From Streptomyces achromogenes (GTDB taxonomy: Bacteria; Actinomycetota; Actinomycetes; Streptomycetales; Streptomycetaceae): DNA of 64,000 nucleotides. The position numbers were made by a program, and so were the translations under genes. Below, piece by piece: positions 54,261 to 62,206 of this stretch (its first letter is position 1; the number at the start of each line of letters is the position of its first letter). The notes below the pieces were generated by a model. That model did not search any database. It had not been told where the DNA came from and saw only the letters and a list, made by a program, of their open reading frames with translations. The DNA lies in assembly GCF_030816715.1 (NCBI RefSeq), contig NZ_JAUSYH010000001.1, positions 7,130,001 through 7,194,000 of the forward strand, given 5' to 3'.

Positions 54261-54892
54261 GCGGCCTTTCGGAGAGCGGCTATCAGGGCGTGGGTCTGCA
54301 CCTGGCGGGGCACCTGTACCGGTGAGGCGGCGTCCTCGGCGTTTTCGTCCTCGACGTACTCGTCGTCGGCTGCCTCGGCCTCGTCGACTTGCCCCCAGTA
54401 GCGGTCGCGGTCGGCGACAGCGTGTGCGGCGTTGCGCATCAGGTCGCGCGCCCAGTCGAGGTCGAGCCGCAGTGCGTAGGCGAGACGCTCGGGGCTCCAG
54501 CCGCGGACGTAGGCGTGGCGCGTGACGGCTTCGCGCTCGGCGTCGCTGAGGTGGACGTCGCGGCCCTCGAACGCGGCCTTGACGCGGCTGTACTCCAGGC
54601 GCTTGTTGACTCGGGCGTGCCAGGGGCGGCGCTCGTCCTCGGTGAGCCCGCCCCACATGCCGTGGCGGATCTCGTTGTCGAGGGCGTAGTCGAAGCACGC
54701 CTTCTTCACTGGGCAGCTGCCGCAGATCGCCTTGGCCTCGTCGATGGCTGCGCGGTTGCGGGCTGCGTGGAAGAACAGCTCGTCGATGTCCTTGGCCGGC
54801 AGGCCGTGGCACAGGCCCCGTTCCTGCCAGCTGTGGTCGGCGATGCCCCGGATCGTCGGGGCGGGGGTGTGGTTGGTGGTGATGTGGCGCAA
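54257..54892 (-). CDS. WhiB-family [4Fe-4S] regulator
   Basis: 211 residues from TTG 54892, the only start near the domain, with GGAG 6 bases upstream. WhiB core: cysteines C28, C57, C60 and C66 (C-x28-C-x2-C-x5-C, in GLCHG and AICGSCPVKKACFDYAL), then HGMWGGLTEDERR. The C-terminal 110 residues add a basic helix-turn-helix-like part (AEREAVTRHAYVRGWSPERLAYALRLDLDWARDL) and an acidic stretch (EAEAADDEYVEDENAED). WhiB proteins bind an iron-sulfur cluster and sigma factors. It is unusual in being translationally coupled to mobilisation genes, first of the overlapping set. Confidence 0.88.
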   Translation of the reverse strand: MRHITTNHTPAPTIRGIADHSWQERGLCHGLPAKDIDELFFHAARNRAAIDEAKAICGSCPVKKACFDYALDNEIRHGMWGGLTEDERRPWHARVNKRLEYSRVKAAFEGRDVHLSDAEREAVTRHAYVRGWSPERLAYALRLDLDWARDLMRNAAHAVADRDRYWGQVDEAEAADDEYVEDENAEDAASPVQVPRQVQTHALIAALRKAA

Positions 54893-55121
54893 GAGAGTCT
54901 CCGGAGGTCGCCTCGTCGAGCGGTCAGCGCGGCAGCAGCGGCGGGTGGCTGCGGCAGGTCGCGTCTTCGAAGCGGGCAGGGGTACGGCGGCAGGCCGCAC
55001 CGGAGGTGGATCGGTTGCCAAAGGGGGTCGGCTCAGCGGCCGGAAGGCAGCGGGCGCATCGGCATGCGCCGCGGGGCTCCATGGCGGAGCCGGATCATCT
55101 GGGCGAGCGTGCGGCGGGCGA

Positions 55122-55811
55122 TCACGCTGCCACCTGCTGGATGCGTGCTGCCGCGGCGAGATCAATGCGGCTCGGGTGCGGGGTGGCACGCGGGGCGTTG
55201 CCCCTGGCCCGTCCGTCGAGGCCGACGCGCCGGCTGCGACAGGGCTCGCCCTCGCTGGCGTGGCACCACTCGCATCGCACGCTGAGCACGTCGGGGCCTC
55301 CGGCGGCGATGGCGGCCTCGCGGGCGGCGCGGGCGGGCCGATATTTGGCAAGGTCGGCGCGTACGGTGGCCGGGATGCACGAGCCGATGGCCGCGAGGCG
55401 CTTCTCGATGTCAGGGTGCGGTCCGCCGCTGGTGATCTGCCGGTGTGTGGCGGGGGCGGTGGCCCCTGCGGCTACCGCGTGCCGGGTGCCGAGGAGCTCG
55501 GCTCGCCAGGCGGCCGGGTCGTCCGGGTCGGCGACCGGGGTGGGGTCGGTGTGCCGGTCCAGGCGGTCGCGGCGGTAGGCGCGCCAGCGGCGGGCGACGT
55601 CCACCGGCAGGATCGGGTACGGGGAGGCGAGCACATGCGCCTTGATCGCCTCACGCACGTCCCAGCCGTGGGCGGTGGCGAAGGGCACGTCGCCGAGCAG
55701 CTCGTGCCACTGGGCGATCTGGTCACGGGCTTCGCCCGTGTCAGTGCGCATCGTGCGCGGGTCGAGGCGGCCGAGATAAGCGAGGACGGCAGCAACTTCA
55801 CGTGGGTTCAA
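55122..55811 (-). CDS. zinc-finger hypothetical protein, TTG start
   Basis: 229 residues from TTG 55811; the ribosome site GGAG overlaps the stop of the upstream gene. Helical N-terminus (NPREVAAVLAYLGRLDPRTM, FATAHGWDVREAIKAHVLASPYPILPVDVARRWRAYRRDRLDRH) resembles replication-associated proteins of actinophages. A C-terminal zinc knuckle VRCEWCHASEGEPCRSRR with a following His suggests DNA binding. It is cotranscribed with the replication-like gene 5 bases upstream. A 229-base gap separates it from WhiB. Confidence 0.65.
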   Translation of the reverse strand: MNPREVAAVLAYLGRLDPRTMRTDTGEARDQIAQWHELLGDVPFATAHGWDVREAIKAHVLASPYPILPVDVARRWRAYRRDRLDRHTDPTPVADPDDPAAWRAELLGTRHAVAAGATAPATHRQITSGGPHPDIEKRLAAIGSCIPATVRADLAKYRPARAAREAAIAAGGPDVLSVRCEWCHASEGEPCRSRRVGLDGRARGNAPRATPHPSRIDLAAAARIQQVAA

Positions 55812-55816
55812 GGCAG

Positions 55817-56722
55817 TTACTCCGTTCCAGTCGGTTCGTCGAGCGCGGCGAGCAGGGCGGCGGTGTGCGCCTCGGCTCGGGTCATGCCAGCCCTGGCGGC
55901 GGGGGTGCCGCCGGGCAGGGCGTAGAGGTTGGGTCGTCCCGGTGTGGGGTTGTGCTCGCGAGCGATCCAGGTGCGCCAGTCGGCGGCCCACGCGGCGGCG
56001 GTGCGCGGGCTCCATGCCGCTCGGTGGGAGCGCCACTTCGTGTCGGCGGCCTGGAGCCCCTGCTCGCCGAGGCGGGTGAGGTGTCCCTGCTGCTGCGCCC
56101 AGGAGCGGCTCTCCTCGTCGATCTCCCAGTCCGCGGCGGAGGTGAGGTTGGCAGCACCCCTGCTGCTGTACCTACGGTTCACCTTCGGTTCACTACGGTT
56201 CTGGGGGTCAGAATCTGCCCCGGGGAGGGGTCGGGATCTGACCCGGGGAGGGGTCGGATTCTGACGAGAGGGGTCGGGATCTGACCCGGTCAGATTCTGG
56301 CCATGGGGGTCGGATTCCGACCCGGCCTTGGGCCAGATGCCGTGTTTGCGCAGCCGCTCGATGTCCAGCTCGGGCACCGGATCGGATTCGGCCAGGGGCT
56401 CGACGTACGTCTCGGGGTCGTCCTTCCGGGCCGCCGCGACCTTGGCCAGCCACGCAGCGGCGCGCGGCAGCCGGTAGACCGTGCTGTGCTGCGGGCCGTC
56501 GAGGTCGTCGAGGACTTCCAGTTCGCCGCTGTCGGCCAGCGCGACCAAGGCGCCTCGCACGGCGTTGCGGCTTGCGTTAGTGCGCTTCATCAGCGAAGTG
56601 AGGGACGCCCAGGCGACGCACTGCTCGTCGGGGATCCGGTCGGCGATCGACAGCAGGACCAGGCGCGCGTTTCCGCGGCTGGCGCTGTACTCCCACGCCC
56701 ATTCGCGGGTATCCCGGCTCAT
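55817..56722 (-). CDS. winged-helix replication-initiator-like protein
   Basis: 301 residues from ATG 56722. Residues 1-100 form a helix-turn-helix domain of the phage replication-protein type: REWAWEYSASRGNARLVLLSIADRIPDEQCVAWASLTSLMKRTNASRNAVRGALVALADSGELEVLDD. A low-complexity linker (about 130-180) is encoded by iteron-like DNA repeats at 56205-56325. The C-terminal DWEIDEESRSWAQQQGHLTRLGEQGLQAADTKWRSHRAAWSPRTAAAWAADWRTWIAREH resembles the end of phage replication proteins. It leads the minus-strand block. A transcriptional regulator is the alternative. Confidence 0.68.
   Translation of the reverse strand: MSRDTREWAWEYSASRGNARLVLLSIADRIPDEQCVAWASLTSLMKRTNASRNAVRGALVALADSGELEVLDDLDGPQHSTVYRLPRAAAWLAKVAAARKDDPETYVEPLAESDPVPELDIERLRKHGIWPKAGSESDPHGQNLTGSDPDPSRQNPTPPRVRSRPLPGADSDPQNRSEPKVNRRYSSRGAANLTSAADWEIDEESRSWAQQQGHLTRLGEQGLQAADTKWRSHRAAWSPRTAAAWAADWRTWIAREHNPTPGRPNLYALPGGTPAARAGMTRAEAHTAALLAALDEPTGTE
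56205..56325. repeat. iteron-like repeats inside the replication-like gene
   Basis: Five imperfect units of the type GGGTCGGGATCTGACCC start at 56205, 56228, 56251, 56271 and 56307, so the first four are spaced 23, 23 and 20 bases. Each is partly palindromic (GGGTC...GACCC). This matches the pattern of origin iterons placed within an initiator gene. Confidence 0.65.
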
Positions 56723-57318
56723 CGGGGCACCGCCCAAACGGGGCGGGCGCCGGGGGTCGGCTCCGGCGCGAGGGCGCCGAGCGACCGGTGCGCAGTCAGT
56801 GAGCCAGGCGGCGAAGCGAGGACGGCTGCCGCGCGAGCCGGGGACACCGGCCCTTTGCGCAGGGCAGGCGGCATGTAAGACTCTCCTCCGTAGTGAAACC
56901 CGCGCCGGTGTGCCTCGTAGGAAAGGACCGGTGCGGTGAAGGTGGGTAAATCTCCGCCCTTGCCGGGGCAGGAGTACCAGTTGGCGTTCGGCGTCCCGGA
57001 GTTACCGCTCCATGGGCGCCGTCGCTGCTTTCGGGGCTATCTCACCTGGCTGGATCGTGCGTTCAGCAGATGGCTCCTAGCGTCGTTGCCGCCCGGCGGG
57101 GTGCCCGGCGAGGGACGACGAACATATGCAGGCTCTGCGGCAAGATCCAGACCTTGCTAAAGGACTCTCTACAAGTCGCGACGGAGGGCGGCGGTACCTG
57201 CGCCTATGGGTGGCAGCGGGCCGCGACGCGGGGCGGGTCATCATGTGCGGTCCTCGTGCCTAGGGGTATGGGGAACGCCACAGGGAGCGATGCGCTCTGC
57301 AGCCCCTCCCTGGCGTTG
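56723..57318. other. divergent spacer, possible 45-residue ORF
   Basis: About 600 bases upstream of both the replication block and the XRE gene. The plus-strand frame 57126-57263 (MQALRQDPDLAKGLSTSRDG start) has some protein-like character and a distant GAGGG site; it is too weak to call. A frame at 56936-57160 is probably spurious. The stretch likely holds the minus-strand promoter of the replication gene. Confidence 0.35.
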
Positions 57319-57427
57319 CAACACTTTGGTGTTGCCGTGGCTGGAACATACGCCAAAGTGATCCCCGCCTGTCAACACCATAGTGTTCCGTCTCGCGGGT
57401 TGGTCTCACATCAACACTGGAGTATCG
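57319..57427. promoter_or_regulatory. three operator-like inverted repeats upstream of the XRE gene
   Basis: CAACAC-TTTG-GTGTTG at 57319-57334 (perfect), CAACAC-CATA-GTGTTC at 57373-57388 (one mismatch) and CAACAC-TGGA-GTATCG at 57412-57427 (half-conserved). They share the same 16-base architecture and lie 37-145 bases before the XRE start, as expected for an autoregulating repressor. Unequal matches suggest graded affinity. Confidence 0.7.
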
Positions 57428-57463
57428 TCAGGTCTTCAGGGTGTAGATGGAAGGAGCCGGGTG

Positions 57464-57958
57464 ATGGTGGAGTCCAGCGGATCGGCGGAGGTGCCCTCGG
57501 GGTCGTCCGGCGGTCGGCAGCTGAGCCTCGCCGACAAGCTGAACCACCTCTTCGAAACGGTGAAGAACCCGGCGACGGGCAAGAGGTACACCAACGCGGA
57601 GGTATCTCGCGCGATCCGTGAGGCCGGCGAGGCGGACGGCCTCACTGTCTCGGAGAGCGCCATTTCGCAGCTACGCTCCGGAGCCAAGCCGAACCCGACC
57701 GTGAATACCGTCGAAGCGCTGGCGCGCCACTTCAATGTCACACCCCAATACTTCTTCCCTGACTTCGACGCCGAGGAGTCCGAGAAGATCCGGGCCTCCA
57801 TGGAGCTGATCGCGGCCGTGGGGGACAGCAAGGTGCGAGGGCTCGCACTGCGAGCCAATGGACTCTCGGCCGACAGCCTCAAAATGATCACGACGGTAAT
57901 TGAACAGGCACGTCGCCTAGAGGGTCTTGATAAGCCTGACAATCCCTCAGTAACGTGA
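57464..57958 (+). CDS. XRE-family repressor
   Basis: 164 residues from ATG 57464, 7 bases after AAGGAG. A helix-turn-helix domain covers about residues 20-95: LSLADKLNHLFETVKNPATGKRYTNAEVSRAIREAG then LTVSESAISQLRSGAKPNPTVNTVEALARHFNVTPQYFFPD. The C-terminal helices (RASMELIAAVGDSKVRGLALRANGLSADSLKMITTVIEQAR) probably dimerise. This architecture is common in actinobacteria next to ImmA/IrrE-type peptidase genes. The peptidase could inactivate it, by analogy with DdrO/IrrE and ImmR/ImmA. Confidence 0.85.
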   Translation: MVESSGSAEVPSGSSGGRQLSLADKLNHLFETVKNPATGKRYTNAEVSRAIREAGEADGLTVSESAISQLRSGAKPNPTVNTVEALARHFNVTPQYFFPDFDAEESEKIRASMELIAAVGDSKVRGLALRANGLSADSLKMITTVIEQARRLEGLDKPDNPSVT

Positions 57959-58133
57959 CCTCCCTCACCTGCTATCCCGTTTTGACGGATATGCCTTCAA
58001 GATCCTCTTGGTCGCTCGGCGAGGCTGTGTAAAGCTCCGCTTGGCCGCGGGGAATTCTCGTGCGCCGGTGAGTAAGAGTCGAGTAAGAACTGCGTACTGC
58101 GCTTACTCGGGGATCACAGCAAGGATCTCGTTC

Positions 58134-58688
58134 ATGTTCAATCGGCGCTATGCGCGAAAAGAAGCGCAGCTGAGGCGACAGTGCGAGGAGCAATTGCGAG
58201 GAATCGAAATATCCGACCCCTACGCGGTGGATGAAGTATGCCGCCAGCTGGCGGTCAAGCGTGGGCGCCCGCTGCACCTCCACGAATTGCCCGACCTGGG
58301 AGGTGTCAACGCCCCGTGCGGTCTCATGATCTCCTTCGAAAGCGGAGATCACATATTTCATGTGACGGCGACAAGTGAGCGGCACCGCGCGCAAATAGTC
58401 CGCCACGAACTGGCGCACCTACTGCTCGGGCATGCAAGCGAGAACACGAGCGTCGTGGAGTCGCTCCTGTCGATCATGCCGCAGGGCGTCGACCCCTCGG
58501 CCGTACTCACAGCGCTCGGACGGACCAGCTACGACAGTGAGACCGAGTACGACGCCGAGATGGCCGCCTCGTCCCTCGGTGAGCTGTTCGAGGAACTGGC
58601 GCACTCCGGCCGAGAACCAGGGCGGCCAGGCGCCATGACGCGTCTTGACGACGCCCTCGTCCATCCCCGAAGGAACCGCCGCTCATGA
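58134..58688 (+). CDS. ImmA/IrrE-type metallopeptidase
   Basis: 184 residues from ATG 58134, with AAGGAT upstream. The zinc motif HELAH is at residues 91-95 (H91, E92, H95) in VRHELAHLLLGHAS. The preceding beta region HIFHVTATSERHRAQI matches the family. The N-terminus is basic and helical (RRYARKEAQLRRQCEEQL). Known relatives cleave XRE repressors upon stress or phage induction. It lies 175 bases after the XRE gene and overlaps the next gene by ATGA (58685-58688). Its substrate is inferred, not shown. Confidence 0.83.
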   Translation: MFNRRYARKEAQLRRQCEEQLRGIEISDPYAVDEVCRQLAVKRGRPLHLHELPDLGGVNAPCGLMISFESGDHIFHVTATSERHRAQIVRHELAHLLLGHASENTSVVESLLSIMPQGVDPSAVLTALGRTSYDSETEYDAEMAASSLGELFEELAHSGREPGRPGAMTRLDDALVHPRRNRRS

Positions 58689-59881
58689 ACACTCCGACCC
58701 TCGTCGCCGGCTCCCTGTGGCTCGTGACCGTATGGCGTCTGCCGTCCATCCGTCACTCCCACAAGCAGCGGAGCCTTGCGCTGACGTTCGCGGCCCTGGC
58801 TGCGGCCATGACCTTCGAGGTGCCCGCCGTCAAAGCCGCTATCAGCGACAACGCCGGCGTCACCAGCCTTACTCCGCTGCTGAAACACCTGCTCGGCGTT
58901 ACCTCCGCGGCCTTCCTCCTGGACTTCATCGTTGCTGTCGTCCGCCCGCAGGGCCTAGCCCGCCGCACCAGGCTGGCAGCGATCGCAGCCACGCTCCCCC
59001 TCATGGTCCTCTTCTATGCGCTGGCGAACTGGATGCCAGGTGGGCCAGTACGGGTCGGCGACGGTGAGCGCGCCATCTATCCGGTTCTCTACACGGCCGT
59101 CTTCACGCTCTACATCGGCATCGCCATGTTCGTCGCCACCTGGCTTTTCCTCAGCGGCGTCCGGCACAGCCGCACCCTCCTGGGCAGGGCCGGCCTCGGC
59201 CTCATGGGGCTCGGCACGCTGCTCGGCAGCCTCTATGCCCTGCAACGCGTCGGCTTCGTCACGCTGGACCTCGCCACCGGAGTCCGGTATCCGACGCTGG
59301 AGTACCAGATCTCCACCGCACTCAAGCAGCTGGCGATTCTGTCGATCGCGCTCGGCAGCTGCCTGCCACCGCTCTCCGTGGCTGTGGAGTACGTCAGATC
59401 CTGGATCGTTCTCAGGCGGCTCCAGCCTTTGTGGAAGCGCCTGACTGACGCTGCTCCCCACGTGGTGCTCTCCGCAACGGTTCCAAAGCAGCGTGTCGGC
59501 TTCCGACTTGAACGGTGCGTCATCGAAATCGAGGACGCATGCCTGGCGCTACGTGAATACGTGTCAGTTGATGTCCGCGAGCGGGCTCGCGCGCTCGCCT
59601 TCCAAAAAGGCGTAAGTGAGCAGGAAGTTGATGCTGTGACAGAAGCTGCCTGGCTGCGCGTGGCCGCTAGCGCCGCTCGAACAGGAAACCAACTTGAAGG
59701 TGTTGAGCACCCGCCCCTCGGCGTCACTGGAAGGGACCGGCCGAGTGAACTCGCGTGGCTCCACGCGGTATCCCGCGCCTACGCTTCTTCACCCGTCGTA
59801 ACAGAATTCACCCGCCAGGAAGTCGCACTTGCCTCCTTGCCGGCAGGTGGACCGGAAAAGGACTCCTCCCATGACAACTGA
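58685..59881 (+). CDS. MAB_1171c-type multi-pass membrane protein (DUF6545-like)
   Basis: 398 residues. Six to seven transmembrane helices in the first 240 residues (PTLVAGSLWLVTVWRLP, LALTFAALAAAMTF, LLGVTSAAFLLDFIVAVV, LAAIAATLPLMVLFYAL, YPVLYTAVFTLYIGIAMFVATWLFL, GLMGLGTLLGSLYAL, QLAILSIALGSCLPPLSVAVEY). A cytoplasmic domain (about 240-398) follows: LRRLQPLWKRLTDAAP, FRLERCVIEIEDACLALREYV, AWLRVAASAA. The layout matches actinobacterial membrane proteins annotated as MAB_1171c family. No transport activity has been shown that I can cite. Coupled to the peptidase gene. Confidence 0.78.
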   Translation: MNTPTLVAGSLWLVTVWRLPSIRHSHKQRSLALTFAALAAAMTFEVPAVKAAISDNAGVTSLTPLLKHLLGVTSAAFLLDFIVAVVRPQGLARRTRLAAIAATLPLMVLFYALANWMPGGPVRVGDGERAIYPVLYTAVFTLYIGIAMFVATWLFLSGVRHSRTLLGRAGLGLMGLGTLLGSLYALQRVGFVTLDLATGVRYPTLEYQISTALKQLAILSIALGSCLPPLSVAVEYVRSWIVLRRLQPLWKRLTDAAPHVVLSATVPKQRVGFRLERCVIEIEDACLALREYVSVDVRERARALAFQKGVSEQEVDAVTEAAWLRVAASAARTGNQLEGVEHPPLGVTGRDRPSELAWLHAVSRAYASSPVVTEFTRQEVALASLPAGGPEKDSSHDN

Positions 59882-60464
59882 CGTGCACCCCGCGGAGTCT
59901 AAACTGGCACGCCGCATCACCGACTGGCTTGAGCCGAAAAACTGGATTATCGCCGTCACCCTCCTAATCGGCTGGCACACGGCGCAATGGACCGGCGTCG
60001 CCTGGGGAGCAGTCGGCGCACTCTTCGCCGCCATCATTCCCATCACCTTCATCAAGTACGGCATTAGGAAGGGCCACTGGGGCGATCGACACGTCGGGGC
60101 CAAGCCTGCACGGCTCGTCGTCATGGCCGTCATCCTGCTCTCCGTGGCCACCGGAATCCTCCTCATGGCAGCCGCAGGGGCCCCGCGGACGATGACCGCC
60201 CTCATCGTGTCGATGCTGGTCACCCTCGCGATCCTCGCCGTGATCACGTTCGTCTGGAAGATCTCCGTGCACCAGGCCGTCTCGGCAGGTGCCTGCGCGA
60301 TGCTCGTACAGACCTACGGTGCGTGGATGGCCCTCGGGTTCCTCCTGGTCGTCATCGTCGGATGGTCTCGGGTCGAGCTGCGGGACCACACACGCAATCA
60401 GGTCATCGCCGGCACAATCCTCGGCACCATCGTGGCCGCGGCCGTGTTCCAGCTGGCACGCTGA
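59871..60464 (+). CDS. PAP2-like membrane protein with altered active site
   Basis: 197 residues from ATG 59871, overlapping the upstream gene by 11 bases. Five or six transmembrane helices. Remnants of the PAP2 phosphatase motifs: KGHWGDRH (C1-like), KISVHQAVSAG (C2-like, Ser and His kept) and SRVELRDHTRNQ (C3-like, where the usual terminal Asp is Gln). Family members dephosphorylate lipid phosphates at the membrane. With these changes it may be a low-activity enzyme or a lipid-binding protein. Last gene of the XRE-peptidase-membrane module; hairpin at 60470-60490. Confidence 0.68.
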   Translation: MTTDVHPAESKLARRITDWLEPKNWIIAVTLLIGWHTAQWTGVAWGAVGALFAAIIPITFIKYGIRKGHWGDRHVGAKPARLVVMAVILLSVATGILLMAAAGAPRTMTALIVSMLVTLAILAVITFVWKISVHQAVSAGACAMLVQTYGAWMALGFLLVVIVGWSRVELRDHTRNQVIAGTILGTIVAAAVFQLAR

Positions 60465-60469
60465 TCAGT

Positions 60470-60490
60470 CCGCCGTCGGCCTGACGGCGG
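60470..60490 (+). terminator. hairpin closing the XRE-peptidase module
   Basis: Arms CCGCCGTC (60470-60477) and GACGGCGG (60483-60490) with a 5-base loop, six bases after the stop of the PAP2-like gene. Confidence 0.65.
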
Positions 60491-60509
60491 GCGATCGGCG
60501 CCCGCTACT

Positions 60510-60935
60510 CTCGGCGCAGTGACCCAGCAACCGCTTCCCCGAGACCCTGCCGCACTGTGGCCTGCCGGTGTACTGGCGCTGGACGGCGACGGTATGGCTG
60601 CCCTTCTTCAGGTCGCCGGTCTCGTCCACGACCAGCACCGCGGCATCGTCGTGGAGATGCACGAGACGTATTCACGCACGTCACCGCGGACGGCGTTCGG
60701 CGTCCCAGACGGCCCGGCACAGCAGATAGCTGCATGCCGTGCGGGCCGGCCTCCCCGGCCCACTCCACGATGGTCCAGCAATTCTTGCGCGGCAGGTCCG
60801 ACAGCAGGCCCAGCACCAACCGCCCGGCTCACAGACTGGGTTCGGCCCGGGCGAACCGGTCGCAATCCGTCCCATGACCACCTCGAACGCCTCCCGCCAT
60901 CGGGCGGGATCTATGCTGTGACCTGCGGCCACCGT
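60510..60935 (-). pseudogene. IS701-type transposase relic
   Basis: Pieces of one transposase appear in several minus-strand frames: DPARWREAFEVVMGRIAT near 60900, VLGLLSDLPRKNCWTIVEWAGEAGPHGMQ near 60770, AVRGDVREYV near 60690, and HLHDDAAVLVVDETGDLKKGSHTVAVQRQYTG near 60620, which holds the conserved DETG. At least three frameshifts separate them and the protein is cut after QRQYTG. It is clearly inactive. Confidence 0.8.
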
Positions 60936-61028
60936 CTCATCGTCAGTCCACAGAACTCACGATGATCAACGGTGGCTGCACCCGTCTGCACCGGTCCCGG
61001 ACCAAGTGCCCGGCCAAGAAAGCAGCTC

Positions 61029-61499
61029 ATGATCGCCACTGTTCTTGCCGTTATCGGGACGCTCCTGGGATCGATTGTCACCGGCACGTTCCAACACCTG
61101 GCGGCTGGCCGCGCCGAGCGCGCAGCCGCCGCTGAGCAGTTGCGCCGCGACCGGCTCGACGCGGTGACCACACTCGCCTCCGCCGGATCCGACCACCGAC
61201 GGGCCTTGTGGATGCGTGGGGAAGCTCGGCTGCGCGGCGTCAGCGACGTTGAGCTGGAAGAACTGCGAGCCAGGTCTCACATCACCCGCTCCGCCATCAC
61301 CCGCCCCCTGGTTGCGCTGCGGCTCCTCGTGCCCGACCCGGCTGTCCACGCCACCGCACAGGCGATGGTTGTCGCCACCTACAACATGGTCGATGCCGCC
61401 ACGAGCATCGAGGAGCTCACCGCAGCGCAGGACGCTGCACGGGCGGCACACGACCGCTTCATCGACGCTGCAGCTGCGTACTTCAGCGCCATCACCTGA
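61029..61499 (+). CDS. KilB-like small protein with N-terminal membrane anchor
   Basis: 156 residues from ATG 61029. One N-terminal hydrophobic segment (MIATVLAVIGTLLGSIVTGTF) and a long charged helical region (HLAAGRAERAAAAEQLRRDRLDAVTTLASAGSDHRRALWMRGEARLRG, then ITRPLVALRLLVPDPAVHATAQAMV). Its layout resembles Streptomyces plasmid proteins annotated KilB, from memory; a role in plasmid spread is possible but not shown. It lies just right of the IS701 relic. Confidence 0.55.
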   Translation: MIATVLAVIGTLLGSIVTGTFQHLAAGRAERAAAAEQLRRDRLDAVTTLASAGSDHRRALWMRGEARLRGVSDVELEELRARSHITRSAITRPLVALRLLVPDPAVHATAQAMVVATYNMVDAATSIEELTAAQDAARAAHDRFIDAAAAYFSAIT

Positions 61500-61809
61500 C
61501 AGGGCCTATGCCCCACGCCCTGAGGCGAGTCGCTCTATGCCGACGGCAGGCAGACACCAAGATCACGATCTACAGCTGGAGTATTGGTCGCGACTCCGTG
61601 ATCTGGTACGGCGAATCTTCTCGCCTGGGGAGGCGACACCGCCCAGCGGGCGACGGGCCCGGCGAGTGCTCGACTCAGCGGCAACAGCGTCGCCTTGTTC
61701 CGCTGCCCCTCGCCGGAGGCGGGCGGGCTGGTGGGCATGATCGGGGTGATGATGCCGATGGTGGCCCGGTCGCAGAGAGGTTCGGACAGCAGGTCGGCGA
61801 CGTGGCAGA

Positions 61810-62092
61810 TGGCGGCGGGGGCCCTTGCAACACCGGTGACCTGGCAGGCGCCGAAGAGCAGGTCGCACGCGTACGGCAGATGTGCACCGCGAAGCTCGGC
61901 GCCGACCACCCCTACACGATCACCATCAGCTGCGACCTCGCCCGCGTCCTCACCGTCGCCGACCGGTCCGAGGAAGCCCATACCCTCGCCGCCCAGGTCC
62001 TCCCCACCGTGGTGCGCGTCCTCGGCGATGCCAACACACACCCAACGACTGCGCGAACTCGCAGCTACCCAGCGGAATTACGGTCCTGAAGC
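61810..62092 (+). pseudogene. TPR-protein relic
   Basis: One frame reads GDLAGAEEQVARVRQMCTAKLGADHPYTITISCDLARVLTVADRSEEAHTLAAQVLPTVVRVLGDA, a tetratricopeptide pattern. A frameshift near 62035 moves the continuation (TQRLRELAATQRNYG) to the next frame. No start or upstream TPR units are found. The rest of 61500-62206 holds no supported gene. Confidence 0.6.
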
Positions 62093-62206
62093 CCCAGCGC
62101 ATGACCTGCGCCTTCCAGCGTGCCCGCACGCCTCTCGCGACCAGTGCCGGAGGGTGCCTGGGTCTTTTGCTTGTCCATAGTCACGAACGCGGGCAATCTG
62201 TACACG

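Noticed and set aside
56936..57160. GTG-started frame of 74 codons
   Set aside because: A ribosome-like site is present but codon usage is unlike neighbouring genes and no domain is visible.
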